64,000 nt of DNA, taken from the NCBI GenBank assembly GCA_021018995.1, contig CM037590.1, forward strand, positions 72,077,597 to 72,141,596, read 5' to 3'. The translations under genes were made by a program, and so were the position numbers. The notes under the pieces were generated by a model. The model was not told the origin of the DNA, searched no databases, and worked only from the letters and a program-made list of their open reading frames with translations. Shown in pieces: positions 1 through 12,889 of the stretch. Each line of letters starts with the position of its first letter. Positions within the stretch are counted from its first letter, which is position 1. Source of the stretch: Chloranthus sessilifolius. Taxonomy: Eukaryota; Streptophyta; Magnoliopsida; Chloranthales; Chloranthaceae.

Positions 1-75
1 ACCTGTGAAATATCATACCTTTTCAAAGTAGGCACGTCAATTTTCGAGGATGACAATTCTTTAAGGTGGGAAGAA
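1..75 (+). pseudogene. E0: end of Ty3/Gypsy polyprotein plus polypurine tract
   Basis: Frame 1 is open and ends with the peptide FEDDNSLRWEE, the acidic 'EDD-slrw/gg' tail that closes many Tekay/Del-type Gypsy polyproteins just before the 3' LTR. The purine-rich AAGGTGGGAAGAA at about 63-75 abuts a TGTAACAACCC LTR start, as a polypurine tract should. The rest of the element lies left of the window, so completeness cannot be judged. Seen: the frame, the purine tract and the LTR junction. Inferred: the family. Confidence 0.65.
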
Positions 76-1248
76 TGTAACAACCCAAAATTTTCGTAAA
101 TGTTGAATCGTTGACCTTTGACAAGAATGCGACCTTTTGACTAATTTGACCCGAGTCAAATCATTTGACCTAGGTAACGTGACCTCAAACCCACTTGTTA
201 TAATTGGGAGTGCATGCCAAACACATTAAAGTCCAACTTGTACCCTGTGCAGAGTGTACTCGTGTTTGTGCATGTTACACATGAAACTGAGCCCAATGTT
301 TGAACTTGGGCCTCAACCTAAATTTCAACTCGTAGACCCGAGCTTGATAACCCAACCCGTCACGTGGCACCCAGCAAAGCGCGTAATACCGCCTTGGAAA
401 TTTCGAAATAATTAATTTAGAAGAATGTATTTTATGTGCAACTAATTGGGTAGATGAGTTGGACCGACTAGGGCTGACTAATTGAACTGACCAGTTGGAC
501 TGACTGCTTGGGCCAACTATTTGAGCCGACTTTGAGCCTTTGGTAGGTGAAACTTGTGTGTGTTCGCTTCACACTAAAGCAAAACAATTTGGAAAAGGCT
601 AACACATTTTCTTGGTGTGTGTGCTTCGCACCGAGTCGGAATCAAGCCCATAAAGATAAGGCTTCTCATGCAAGCCTCATTCCTCCTTGCATTTTTGCAT
701 GAGAAAGCAAGAGAAGAGAAAGAGAGAAAGAAGAAGAATTTGAGAGAGGAGAAGCCAATTTCCGCCATCGTTGTCGATCATCCGTTAGATTTTCTTCTTC
801 TCCGATCGTTAATCACAAGTGGGTGTTCATCATAGAGAAGATTGCAAGTTGTGAGCGTGTGGAAGCTCTGTTCCTATGAAACCCCCTTTTTGGTTATCTT
901 GAAACCTTAACATCCATTGATCTCACGAGATCCTTGCTTGCATGAATCATTAGAAGTGTTGTATGTGTAGGAAGGGTTCAATCATTGTACCCATATCCCT
1001 TGGCAATCACAAGGAAGTACGTTTCAAACCATTACATGTGCAATAGGCGAAAGTGCCGATAATTTCGATCTCCACTCATTCTACGCGTCGATCTCGCGAG
1101 ATTTAAAGGTAAGATTCAATTTAAATTGGTTAGAATTAGTTTGGTTATGATTTATGAGTGATTAGGATGCTTGAAAATGTGTTTTGAGTGATTAGGATGT
1201 TTTATGAGTGATTAGGATGCTTGAAAATGAGTTTTGGGTGATTAGGAC
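76..1248 (+). repeat. E0 3' LTR, first segment (Tekay/Del-like Gypsy)
   Basis: Begins TGTAACAACCC directly after a purine tract. It holds a purine-rich GAGA stretch near 690-760 and, at 1150-1248, two copies of a roughly 50-bp repeat built on GAGTGATTAGGATG. It stops at an AGGAC target duplication where E1 inserted, and the LTR resumes at 54898. Combined length would be about 3.1 kb, long but plausible for this lineage. Confidence 0.65.
1244..1248. repeat. Target-site duplication of E1, left copy (AGGAC)
   Basis: AGGAC here is matched by AGGAC at 54893-54897, directly outside the two ends of E1. A 5-bp duplication is standard for Gypsy integrase, and the match defines E1 as 1249-54892. Confidence 0.85.
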
Positions 1249-2620
1249 TGTGACAACACGGATTTCAGCACCCCGAAACCCGTGCCATCGGCACGACCCT
1301 CTAGGCCATGCCCCAAAATCCTGCACGGAACCTTTGGTATTATCCAAGAACAATAAAGTAAAACAATTTACATAAGAACTAATACTGAAATAATTATCCA
1401 GTTCTATAATATAAGTCAGAACACGTAACTCAAAAAGGTAGTTCTGATCTCATGCCACTGCATGAGCAAGAGAACCAACCCGAACCATCAGTGACATCTC
1501 AGCAGTCACCTTGGATGGTTTGCCAAAAGAATGTCTTGATTTATATTACATTTTTCTCAAAAAAAGGCTAGACATACCAAGCCGTACAGTTTCTCTCTCA
1601 AAAATCTATCAAAGTACACAGGGGTTCTCTAGAAGAAATCCTTAGGAGGGGGCTCTGACTCCTCCCCAGGCACGTAATCCGAATCCTCCGAATCAACATC
1701 TCTCATAGCAATAGCAGCAGCAAGCATCGGACCTGCGACGTATAGTCTAAAAGGTGAGCTACATCATAGCTCAATAGGGAAACAACTGAATGAACATATA
1801 AATCTAGCTTACTCACATATATTCTATGACATTTAGAAACATGATTTATTAATAAAAATAGCTAAAAAAATAGTTTGAGTTACTGTAAGCATGATCTGAA
1901 TGCATCTATTACTTTACATGTGTTTACTTGTTTTCAACTTGTTCACAAAAGACAAAGATCGGCCTCAAAACTTAAATCAATAGCTTAAATAATCCTCGAT
2001 GCACTATAGCCTCGAGCCCCGATGGAATACCCACCATCGTCGCCCAATCAGACTATTTTTCATTCATGTAATACTACCCAGGTCCCTTCCTCATAGGCGA
2101 CGAGGCAAAAAGCTCACATACATCCCTGAGATTTCATACTAGCGTACAGATTGGCCGTTGTACCGGTCACGGATATCCTGTCAAGTCAGTCACGGGTATA
2201 CCGCCGTATTAGTGGGGTATTCACCAAACCTTAAATTAAATGTGCAACTACATATAGTTATTCACCGTGTGATTGTGCTAAACATAGTATTTTAGGAATG
2301 TTCAATTCTCATTTAATTAACTTCACATCACTCGGATGTTTACAATTTTCCATACATCTCAGGGATGTAACCAGCTCATATGCATCACTTAGATGCCCTT
2401 ATAACATTCACACCCCCTTGGGATGTCACATACTTATAGCATACTTAGTTCCTTACTTAATGTTCACACACACGCACACAACTTTAATTTCATACGTTCA
2501 ACTGCTTTTCAAGAAAAACATGCACATCTCTATGCTCTCAATGCATAATTATTCATTTCCATATCACTACATACATGCTATTGTAATTAAAGTGCATGTT
2601 TAAGGTATTACCTACCTCAC
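1249..2620 (-). repeat. E1 3' LTR, outer segment
   Basis: Aligns colinearly with 52510-53884 of the intact 5' LTR; long identical stretches include the block around 1441-1500 and 52690-52750. It ends at the CTCAC target of E2 and continues at 44070. Open stretches inside it have no homology I recognise. Confidence 0.9.
2616..2620. repeat. Target-site duplication of E2, left copy (CTCAC)
   Basis: CTCAC here corresponds to CTCAT at 44065-44069. The uninterrupted E1 LTR copy reads 'ctacctcacgcatttg' at this site (about 53879-53894), which confirms the empty-site sequence. Confidence 0.85.
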
Positions 2621-5075
2621 TGTAGACACCCCCATTTTGCCTTCTCGAGCTATATTTTTTTTTGTTCGGTCATCCTTTGACCTTCCTTTTAACCCACCCT
2701 GATATGGGAACCATGCATTGAAATAATAGTACATGGTTGAACACAGACTGAAACAATAGCCTTGTGGCTCATATCCGAAAATGGGTAGGCTATATACTGA
2801 AACAATAGTATATAGTCAAAATACAGACTGAAACAATAGTCTCACATTTCATTCTAGAGACCAGATCCGGACAACCCCGAATTAAGCGCCTGAAACCCCC
2901 TGCATAATTCTATTGCATGCCACACTACAAGCGCGCAATCAGTCCCCTTTCAGACCAAACTTCCTTTCTCAAACCTAATCGAGACTCGATCACACGCCTG
3001 AAAGCAAACGCATGATCGGATTGACTTCCATAAAACCAGCGCGCAATTGGCCTACGCCCGACCTAGTCTCATTACCCTTAACCCTTAAGTTCCCTTGAAT
3101 AAGCGCTTATGACTAAACGCTTAATCCGATTGCGCACCCCTCATCACGCGCGTAATTAGCCCTAATTTTGTTAGGATTGGAAAACTCGCTGAGCAAGTTA
3201 GCCGGTCGCTCATTGAGTCGGTGACCGACTCAAAGCGATTAAGCGCCAGAAAACTGATGCGTAATTCAATTAAACGCCTGAAATAGGACGCTTAATTGAA
3301 GGAAAACCTATAAAAGCTTTTTTTCTCAAAGAGAGAGAAGGGGCTGGAAATTTTTCAAGAGAGAACGAATTTTTTTTGGGATTCCAAAATCAGAGAATTT
3401 CGAGAATCAACCCATAGAGCATCTTAATCATGATTTTGAGATTCAAGCTTCTAATTTTCGGAATTTCTCTCCGTAGCCCCGACCCTAGGTAATGATTTAA
3501 TCTTTTAATTCGCAATCATAGCTTCTAATCTCTAGATCTAGAAATTCTATTAATATTTTTATTTTTAGTTTTAGACTGTAGCACCGATGTTCAGACCGAA
3601 ATTCTAGATATCTAGTTCCAGTTCTCTGTTTCTAGAACCAGTCCTTAATCTATCGGTCTGATATACCTAGTTTAAACTTTAATTCAGTTCTAAAATCTTG
3701 ATTTACAGTCCTATCATTAATTTCTGGTTCTAATCCTTTGATTTAGAACCAATCTTTAAACATACGGCCTGATCTCCTGATTTTAGACCCGAATTCAGTC
3801 CTAAAAATTTAATTTTAATTCTAAATTGCTTATTTTAATATCTCTTAAAAATCCTAAATATAGTTTTACTCTTATAATTCTAGTTTTACAATTTAATTCA
3901 CAATTGCTATTCTGAAATCAATTCTAAAAAATCTCAAAACACTATTTTACGGCCCAAAAATTCAGTCTATTTTCAATTTTGACCACTCGATTTGCCCAAG
4001 AGACCTTACTGAGGGTACTCGGGAACGAGGCCAATCCTCCTTAGCATAGCGGGCCCAAACCTCCTTCTTTTTAGGAATTTTAGAATTGATTAATTGCTTT
4101 AGTTTTATACTTTTAGTATGATTGATTAGTAAGTTTATTTCAGCATGCTTAATTAATTATGTGTCTTAAATCTTCTTATGACTGATTAATCTCTTTAGAT
4201 CTGAATTTAATCGATCAATTCCTTGCTTCAATTACAATTAAATGAGATTAAATTTGTTGCTTCAATTAGATTCTTTAGCATAGTCAATTCATTGCTTCAA
4301 TTAGAGATTTTCACAAAATTAGTTCATTTATCTTAATCAGATTTGGTAAAAATTAGTTTATTTGTCTTAATTAGATGTTATTAGCATTAATTCCTTTGCT
4401 TAAATCAGAGTTTTAGCAAAATTAGTCTTTTATTTCAGTCAGAATTCTTACAGGACTACTATAATTGCTTCAATTAGAATTTCAATAGAAGTGTTATACC
4501 TTATTCAATCAGAATTCTAGTATACCTGATATGCCTGAACGAATTAAAGTCTCACCAGAACTATTATACATACACTCCTTGTACCAGTAGGAGACTGAAA
4601 CTAATTGGACTTCTAGTAGCATCGGGAAACTAGCATTAATTAGACTTCCAATAGAATTGGGAAATCAACCTTAACTGGACTTCTAACCGGATCGGAACAA
4701 ACCTATATAACTAAATTCCCAATAGAACCAAAGGAGATCTAAACTGACCAGAAGTATAACTATAAAGGGAAACAAAAGGAAATCAAACTATCTAACCAAA
4801 AGAAACAGAACGCTGCTGACGTTCGCAAGCGGGCAATTCAGTATAAAAGCAACCCATACCCACTCCTAAGCATGATCATTTACGTGTTGCAACGTCGATA
4901 AATATCTGTAGTTGGTGATCACAATAAATTAGAAACTTTCTAAGAAACCCCTTTTATTATTTATTTTTATCTTAATTATTCCAAACACCGCATCGCTAGA
5001 GTCCGCTAAGACATAGTTGGAAGCCACTGATTCAACGGGAACCAAGAGGAACCCAGAAAAAAGCGTGAGCCAATA
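2621..5075 (+). repeat. E2 5' LTR (2.46 kb)
   Basis: Colinear with 24976-26388 and then 43056-44064. It contains a dense set of GCGC..AATT words at about 2885-3300, a TATA-like box at 3308-3317, and long AT-rich U5 sequence. Confidence 0.92.
3308..3317 (+). promoter_or_regulatory. TATA-like box in E2 LTR
   Basis: CTATAAAAGC, preserved at about 25640-25649 in the 3' LTR. It follows the GCGC-word array and precedes a purine-rich transcribed-looking leader (AGAGAGAGAAGGGG). Likely the start of R in E2 transcripts; inference from position. Confidence 0.6.
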
Positions 5076-5079
5076 GAAC

Positions 5080-5097
5080 TGGCGATCGCGATGGGAC
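5080..5097 (+). other. E2 primer-binding site
   Basis: TGGCGATCGCGATGGGA lies a few bases inside the 5' LTR. It resembles the TGGCGA... sites of Ogre/Tat elements rather than the initiator-Met site. Confidence 0.65.
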
Positions 5098-5196
5098 ATT
5101 TTCGAAAACTCTATTTCTAAATCTTTAGTTTCTAGCCTATTTCCCTATTCTTTTCCCCATGTTCCAATCGTATCGTTTAGATTCTCTTTTATATAT

Positions 5197-7450
5197 ATGA
5201 GTCTTCGCCAAAGAGTTGAAATGTTTGGTATAAGAAGAGTAAGTTTAGGAGACCTGCCATTGTGGGGGTATCATTACAACCCCATGTATGGAGAAGAACC
5301 CTTTATAATTCTAGCCCACAACAACCTGAAATTAATATGGCGGGTGAGCACAAGAACCCCTTCTCTACCCCATACATTGGGAACAACCATGATAGGAGAG
5401 ATGGTGGCATCAGACAAAACCTTACCGCTCAACAAATCATAGAACTCAGTATCCAAAAAATACAAAGAGGAGATGACGACTCTGAAGAATTGCTTCGAGG
5501 GTTGGCCGCCGCATACGAAACCATTAGGTCATGACAATTTTTAGAAGAACAAGAGCGACAAGAGAGGCCACCTCCCACCCCGAGCACCGTGTCAGTCCGC
5601 GCCACCTCACTGAAACAACCAGCCCACAAATTATTTAACGATGACCCTCCGGACAAGGTTTGCTCACGGGTTGCTCCGAAAGACAGCACCATTAAAATCG
5701 AAGACCTCCCTAGAATGCTTGATGAGTACATGGCCAAAAGAGAGCGCCCCAGTCACTCGTTAAGATTCGAAAAATTTTGCCGAGACGTCGAGTTTAGTTT
5801 ACCAATAGGGTTCAAGCCACCCAAATTCACTAAATACAACGGCACCAAAAATTTGAATCATCACTTGGCCCTCTTTTGCAATGATTGTCAACCCATACAT
5901 GACAATCAAGGACTTCTCATTTACTACTTCCAATGCTCATTGGAAGGGGAAGCTTTAGATTAGTTTGCGGGACTCCCGCTTCATAAGATCCAAACTTTCG
6001 ATGAATTAGTCGGTCAATTCTTAGACTAATACAAACACTTGATCCAGGAGACAGTTAGTCTCTGCGACCTAATGGCAGCTAAGCAAGGACCCGACGAAGA
6101 ATTCACTGACTTCGTCGCTAGATGGAGGAAAATTTGTTGCTAGGATCGACACTTAAATAAAAGAGAAGGACTCGATTGATATTATTATCGACAATACTAG
6201 GGAACCGTTAAAGAGCGCACTCATCATAAGTGATTGCCTCGACTTCGCTGCACTTCACGCTCGGGCATCCCGATTAGCGTGACATATTAAAGGCAGAGAC
6301 CTTCCTCTATCCATAGTCACGTCCAAAATAGGCTCTTCTAGCAAATCAAAATCGAAAAACAATAAGAAAGCCTTAGGGGCTGAGCAAGTTAACACCGTTG
6401 TCAACCAAGGGTAAAACTCTAATAACGGAAACTTCCAATCGCTAAATTTCAGACATAACCAAAGTCAACAATGGTATACTAATCAAAATCAAGGTGCTAA
6501 TCAGCAGAGATACGTGAACCAAAACTAAGGCCACAATCAAAGTCAAAGACAATATCAAAATAGGAACCAGTACCCTAACGCCTATCAGAACCAAAACGTG
6601 ATATAGAGTCAACCAGCCCACGCGTCGAATTATAATAATGTACCCCCACCGCAGAACTTCAATCCAGCCAGAGGACCTTACCAACCAAGGCGGGAACACT
6701 ATCCCCCTTTACCGGATATAATTTCCAACATCTTTCATCTCCTTAATACTCAGAACCTCCTCCGATTCCCATAGGAGAAACCTTGCCCATGGCCTGCAAA
6801 TCTAGACTATAGTAAATATTGTGCCTTCCATTGATATGCGGGACACAATTTAGAGGACTGTTGGGTCCTTAGGGACGTGATTTATGATATGAACGACCGA
6901 AATCAAATTGATTGGGAAGCACTTAGAAATCCCAACCCTAATACTAACCAACCCCAACAAAATTTAGGGATTATAAACAATCCCATGCCTAACCACAACC
7001 AAGCAACACCTGCCCAGGTCACTACTGTGGATCTCCCTAGTCAACCTTCTTTCTGGCCCTCGACTTTAATCACTCGCATCCAACCATCTATCGCTTTTTC
7101 CACACCAGCAAGAGTTCCTTCACCCCTACATCCCTCGGCCCTGATCACTCAAATTTCCCTGTCGAGCCCGCCTCCATACCCAAAATTTACTCATATACGA
7201 GTACAATCCTTTAGGTCCAGGAGACCATTCCTCCATCGTAACTCACCAGAACCGTCAACCCCTCCAAATCCTGAACCAACATCCCTACCACCCCCTTCAT
7301 CTGATTCTGAATCCGACTGCGGAGAGCACGTTCCCCAAACTGCAGCCCAAATCGCTGCATGCATAGAAAGTGTCACTCGAAAGGCTCCAAGCCAAGAGAG
7401 TGAAATAAAGACTAAGTGTTTACTGCACGTGAGAGAAAGCGAGCAAGAGT
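5197..7450 (+). pseudogene. E2 gag region
   Basis: Capsid/nucleocapsid polyprotein. The N-terminal part (about 5262-5534) includes a helical stretch, QQIIELSIQKIQRGDDDSEE. The capsid-like part (5589-6300) shows LPIGFKPPKFTKYNGT and YFQCSLEGEALD, the Ogre/Tat version of the 'P.f.kY.G..dP..Hl..F' retrotransposon-gag block. An Asn/Gln-rich stretch follows (6420-6720), then a zinc-knuckle-like remnant with AGHNLEDCW at about 6810-6870, then a Pro/Ser-rich tail to 7450. Decayed. Confidence 0.8.
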
Positions 7451-7799
7451 AACACCCTGACTCGGGTGAGACACTGGTCTCTGCTTTCATAGAAGAGAAG
7501 GATTACACACAATATCTCCCGCCTTGGAACGGTGGCATGCAAGCATACGCTACGACTTCCAATTTCACTCGCTTCACAAACACATTAACATTAGTTCATG
7601 TTGGGTCTAGCCAGCAACAGACGTGCCCGATCCTCAAGTCAGGAACTAATTACCCACCTCCTCCTTTCCCTCGAACTAAGAATTTCATGAGCGTACAACC
7701 ACCAGAGGGGAATGTGAGAGAAAGAGAAGTTAACTTACCTCCCCCGCCTCATATCATCCCTCCACCAATCCCTGCACCTCAATCGCTCCAACCACTTGC

Positions 7800-8630
7800 A
7801 CCCAAGGCTCACTGGCTAGGCAAAGAAGTAACACTCGAGCCAAGACAAGAATATGACCTTTTGCGACATCTCCAGAAGATCCCAGCCCAGATATCCATAC
7901 TAGAAATCATTAAGAAATCGCCTGATCATTACCAGTTGTTGAAAAGGACACTTGAAGACTTCCAGGTCGATGAGGACACGACCTTAGATGAGCTTCATCA
8001 AATTACTTCGTTCATGGCGCAACCCCTAGCGCTTACGTTCACAGACGCAAACATGCCCAAAGAGTCCCTTCGCGGAAGCGCATCCCCCATATATCTCACA
8101 GTCATAATTAGAGGATTCTCCGTACCACATGCATTAGTTGACATAGGAGCATGACTTAACATCTGCCCTCTCACCACGTTAAAGACTCTTGAATACACAG
8201 AGCAAGATGTTAGGCCCTCCGCCCTGTCACTTATAGCCTATGATGGCTCACGTCGTTTCATAAAAGGAACTATTAAGCTATAGGTTCACCTTGGGCCGAC
8301 TCGTAACGAAAGACGCCACCTTTCATGTTTTCGATTTGGCTAGTACATACAATCTTATCTTAGGAAGAAAATGGCTAGAGTCCATGAAGGTCGTCGCATG
8401 CACATACCATCAATGCGTCAAATTCCCATATGAGGACTCCATCGTCCGTATATACGCTGACGCACCCCTTCAGGAGATAGACATTGATTATGCAGCGAGC
8501 ATACCAACCACCCACGACTACATATTGAACACGGGCCATATTCGAAAGACTCGGACCCCTGAAGACCCGATTGTCGCAGAGGTCTACCCCCCTGACCGTC
8601 CTAGTTCTCCCCCAATGCGTCAATAAAACT
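7800..8630 (+). pseudogene. E2 aspartic protease region
   Basis: Opens with LRHLQKIPAQISILEIIKKS, a helical lead-in conserved in Tat-lineage elements (compare E3 at about 33385-33450). The catalytic block HALVDIGA lies near 8130-8154 and TYNLILGRKWLE, the second protease block, near 8340-8380. A Pro-rich linker (7640-7800) separates it from Gag. Decayed. Confidence 0.8.
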
Positions 8631-8694
8631 TAGGGAAGAGAGAGATCGGCCCAAACCTCGTCAAACTTTATAGCATTAACCCCACCGCGACAAA

Positions 8695-8775
8695 AGGGTG
8701 GGATCTCATGTACCAACTTGGATATGTCCCTCACACCGGACTCGGTAAAAATAAATAAGGTCGCATAGGACCTGT
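8695..8775 (+). pseudogene. E2 G-patch-like motif
   Basis: Translates as LMYQLGYVPHTGLGKNK, close to the G-patch consensus (aromatic, GY.pg.GLGkn..G), an RNA-binding glycine-rich motif. Motifs of this sort sit after the protease in Ogre/Tat elements; E3 has a counterpart at about 34150-34215. Confidence 0.65.
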
Positions 8776-8899
8776 CGTTCCAACGAAAATATGTAAACAC
8801 ATAGGGTTAGGTTATCGATCGGACGACTCACAAGCCGACTTATGCCCTACCTCATCAAAATGGTCTCTATATGACCACTTCGTCTATGGGACCACTGAG

Positions 8900-10376
8900 A
8901 AAGCTGACGTGCCGAAGCGTAAGGAAGTATCCTTCGCCAATCCTAAGAAACAAAAGTTGAAAGAATGGCCAAAGCATTCAATAATTTGACAAGTCTCAAC
9001 GACGATATCGATAGACCACTCAAAGGAGTCAAACCCTTGTTTGATCCTAAAGAGTTCGTAGATGAGAGGAGAGAAGAGCCTCCAGAAACCAAACCACGGT
9101 TAGAAGATTGGGAATCTACTGATGACGAAGACTTTCATATAGCTGCCCTGCAAGATAACGAAGAGCACTTGCGCTCAACGTGGGAAGAGGATGACGCTCC
9201 ACTAGAAAATCTTAACCCATATAGCATCCACCTCAGCCTTGGCCTTGGAGGGTGGGAATGCCCATGGGATTCCCCTTGTATCATTCGCCCTTACCAGCCC
9301 TGTTGTAGGGCATACATCAGTATATTAGAATGTTTTGTCGAGTGGACTCGACGGTCTGCGATAGAGGGATCAAACCATTCCAACCCCACGACCACAGAAA
9401 CTAACAATGACCTACCAACTCAGCCACGGGCACAAGGAGAAGAAGATCTCGATGGCTATCCATCTAATCCAGAAGGAAACACTCAACCCGCCTTTATAGA
9501 GTTTGAAGAGGAACTTGAACTAGATACTTCTACATCCTTAGATTCGCTGTAACTCTAAATATTTTAGAAATCTCTTAAAGAATGGCAGCCTCCCCTGAGT
9601 GATGACAAAGACTAGTGGATAGACCTCCCTGCACTCGAGTTGGCCGAGCAAGCTAATTTAGGTCTTCAAGTGTTATCAGATCAAGAAGATGAGTTCAATG
9701 TCGTCTTCAATTCTAAGTTAGAAGGATGGGAATGCCCTTGGGAATCCCCCTGCATCCTTCACCATTACCAACCTCGCTATCGAGCATGCGTACTAATCCC
9801 AACGTATCATGAAGATCAAGAAAAAGAACTCGCTACCCCTGAGGATCCTTCGGGAGATCCCCGTTAGCAGGAAGAACCACCATATTATGACTCAGACGCA
9901 AATAATTTAATCGACTATGATCTTCAGAGTTTCTTTGATGAAGAGGCCATTAACATGATAGAGGAAATCCGAACATTAGCGCCACTATCATCAGCGTCAC
10001 TTATTCACAGGGTCACATTAGCTGAGGACTCCAAAAAAAAAATGTCAAATTTACAACAAGTCTATATTTCTCGAAGGATCGTCCAAACGACTCCAACAGC
10101 CGTCTCGCTCCCTCAACTAGAGGAAGCAATTCTCCCGGCGCCCCTTAAGGCGACCGACCCTATACTATATTTATTATCAAAAATAAAAAAATAGAAAAAA
10201 TAGAAAACCCTAAAAATTCAGAAATACAAAATCCAAAAAAATCAGAAAACTTAAAAAAAGAAAGGGATTCCTTCATCCCTAACCAGATTTGTGGCCAACA
10301 AGGAGACTCTTCTCCTAAAGTTTCTATCCCACTCTTCACACAGAGACGTAAAGCTTTCCGGCTAGATAGTAAGCCG
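8900..10376 (+). pseudogene. E2 acidic linker between protease and RT, with a duplicated peptide
   Basis: Acidic, low-homology polyprotein linker. The peptide GWECPWDSPCI..YQP occurs near 9244-9330 and again as GWECPWESPCI..YQP near 9721-9800, about 475 bp apart. The surrounding sequence is Glu/Asp-rich and contains no fold I recognise. 10180-10260 is A-rich. Decayed. Confidence 0.55.
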
Positions 10377-12060
10377 GTGATCACACCGGACGAGATACTT
10401 CATGACTTCGAGAAAAGGATCAATAACCTTGACCTTTACCTTACCAAAGATCTCTCGGTTATAAATTATGCCGACCAAGGGTTACCTTTCGTAAATTCAA
10501 ATTCCCAGTGTAGTAACTTCGCAATATATGAGCTTACCAAGGACGAAGAAAGGGCACCAGTTTTCGAGGGGGCACTGGACTTCCAATGGGTTCTCAACCA
10601 TTTCCATGAGCAAACCCAAGCTTCCATGGAACCCACCGAAGAACTTAACTTTGGCATTGAAGAGAAACCTAAAAAGCTGTTGATTAGCGCAATGCTCAAC
10701 CCTAAGGAACGCCAACAAATTGCACAAGTCTTGCAAGAACACCTCGATTCCTTCGCATGGTCTTACGAAGATATGCCTGGTCTAAACCCTAGTTTAGTAG
10801 AATATCATCTTGTCTTAGAACCCGATGCAAAGCTTGTTAAGCAAAAACTCCGCAGGATGCACCCACAAACCGCCCTTCAAGTTAAAGAAGAAGTCGACAA
10901 GTTACACAAAACTAAATTTATTCGAGTCATTCTTTACCCTAAGTGGGTCGCCAACATAGTACCTATCACTAAGAAAGATAACAGGGTGCGAGTTTGCATT
11001 GACTTTTGAAATATCAACCATGCGTGTCCAAAAGATGACTTCCCACTTTCACACATTGACACCCTAGTCAACAATACCGCTGGACATGAGATGCTATCCT
11101 TTATGGACGGTTTCTCTGGATACAATCATATCAAATTAGCATAATCTGACCAAGAGAAGACTTCTTGCACCACACCATGGGGGACGTACTGTTATGTCGT
11201 CATGCCTTTTGGGCTCAAGAATGCAGGAGCCATGTATCAGCGCGCCGTGATGACTATTTTTCATGACATGATGCATAAGTGTGTAGAAGTCTACGTTGAT
11301 GACATATTAGTGAAGTCTCAAATGCGAGTAGGACATATTGAAGCGCTTCGACTTATTTTACAGAGAACTAAGAAGTATCAGCTAAAAATGAACCCAAATA
11401 AATACGTTTTCAGAGTCACCTCAGGAAAATTATTTGGTTTTATTGTTAGCAAGCAAGAAATCGAAGTTGACCCTTCAAAAGTCAGAGCCATCCTCAAGAT
11501 GCCGCCTCCCAGTAATATCAAAGAATTACGAGGCCTGATAAGAAGATTACAATTCATCAGGAGATTGATCTCCTAGCATTTAGACAGGTGTGATCCTTTC
11601 TACAGACTACTTAAAGGAGGAGCTGAGTATAAATGGGATGACCAGTGTCAGCGAGCCTTTGATAATATCAGGAAATACCTCCTTAACTCGCCTATACTAT
11701 CACCACCTGTCCCCGGGAAACTCCTACTTTTATACCTTTCAGCGAACGATAAAGTAATGGGAGTAATTCTGGGATAATATGAAGAAGACGACAAGAGAGA
11801 GAAGGCTATCTACTACCTCAGCAGGACGATGGTCGAATACGAATGAAAATATACTCCGATGGAGAAGACTTGCCTCACATTGGTGTGGGCCTCGACCAAA
11901 TTGCGACATTACTTTAGAGCACATAAAATACTAGTACTGGCCCGAATGGACCCTCTGAAGTATGTATTCGAAAAGCCCTCAACATCAGAAAAGATCGCTC
12001 GCTGGCACATGCTATTACAAGAATTCGACATCACTTATGTCACGTAGAAGTCGATCAAAG
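10377..12060 (+). pseudogene. E2 reverse transcriptase and first RNase H
   Basis: RT begins with FAWSYEDMPGL and the conserved LRRMHP block (about 10750-10870). PKWVANIVPI, MPFGLKNAGAMYQRA and the catalytic YVDDILVKS (about 11290-11320) follow, then the thumb region to 11576. The Gypsy-type RNase H (about 11600-12050) shows EKTCLTLVWA and ARMDPLKYVFEKP. Order and spacing are normal for Ogre/Tat. Decayed. Confidence 0.9.
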
Positions 12061-12169
12061 GATAAGCCATCACTGATTATCTCGCAGACCTCCCATTCCC
12101 GAATGATGAACCTATACACGCCAATTTTCCTGATGCAGACCTATTCACAATTCATAATGAAGAGCCCGA

Positions 12170-12560
12170 TAAGACATCATGGACCCTCTATTTTGACGAC
12201 GCTCTAAACCACAAAGGAAAAGGCATCGGGATAGTCCTCCTGAGCCCAGAAGGAGTTGTCGTACCTAAAGCTTTTCAACTAGATTTTCCTGTCACTAATA
12301 ATATCATAGAATATGAAGCTTTTATAGCTGGGCTATGAGCAGCACTACAATTAGGAGTTAAACAATTAAAAACCATCGGTAACTCCAAACTAGTAATTTC
12401 ATAAGTTATAGGAGAATGGAAAACTAAGGAAAGGAAACTAATGACATACCTAGAAACCGCTCAATATATAGTAAAGAAATTTGAAAGAATATCATTTATG
12501 CACATTCCTAGATTAGAAAATGAGCTCGCAGATTCCTTAGTCACGCTAGCCTCAGTCATC
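12170..12560 (+). pseudogene. E2 second (archaeal-type) RNase H
   Basis: Shows WTLYFDDALN, GIGIVLLSPEG, EYEAFIAGL and VKQLKTIGNSKLV in the order of an RNase HI of the archaeal-like type. Having it after the normal RNase H marks the Tat/Ogre lineage. It may have taken over RNA removal during reverse transcription (known idea for the family). Decayed. Confidence 0.85.
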
Positions 12561-12889
12561 CAAATACCTGTCAGACAAAATACCAAGACCTTCTTCATTA
12601 AAAAGCTAATAGTACCAGCCCATGAGGTAGCATTGACCGTTAAGAGAGAATTACCCAGCCTCCCCACAAGTACAGGACCAAAAGGAGCAATCACACTGAA
12701 AAAAGATGACAAGATGGACACCGAAGTCGCCATGTTCAGATTTAAAAATCACCGATTGACGATGGACAGCCATGGTACTTCGATATCTGGAATTTCTTGA
12801 AATATTAACATGTTCCTCTATACGTTACGAAAATGAACAAAAGACCATAAGGAACAAATGCGCCTGATTCTGCATACTCGACGAAATAT

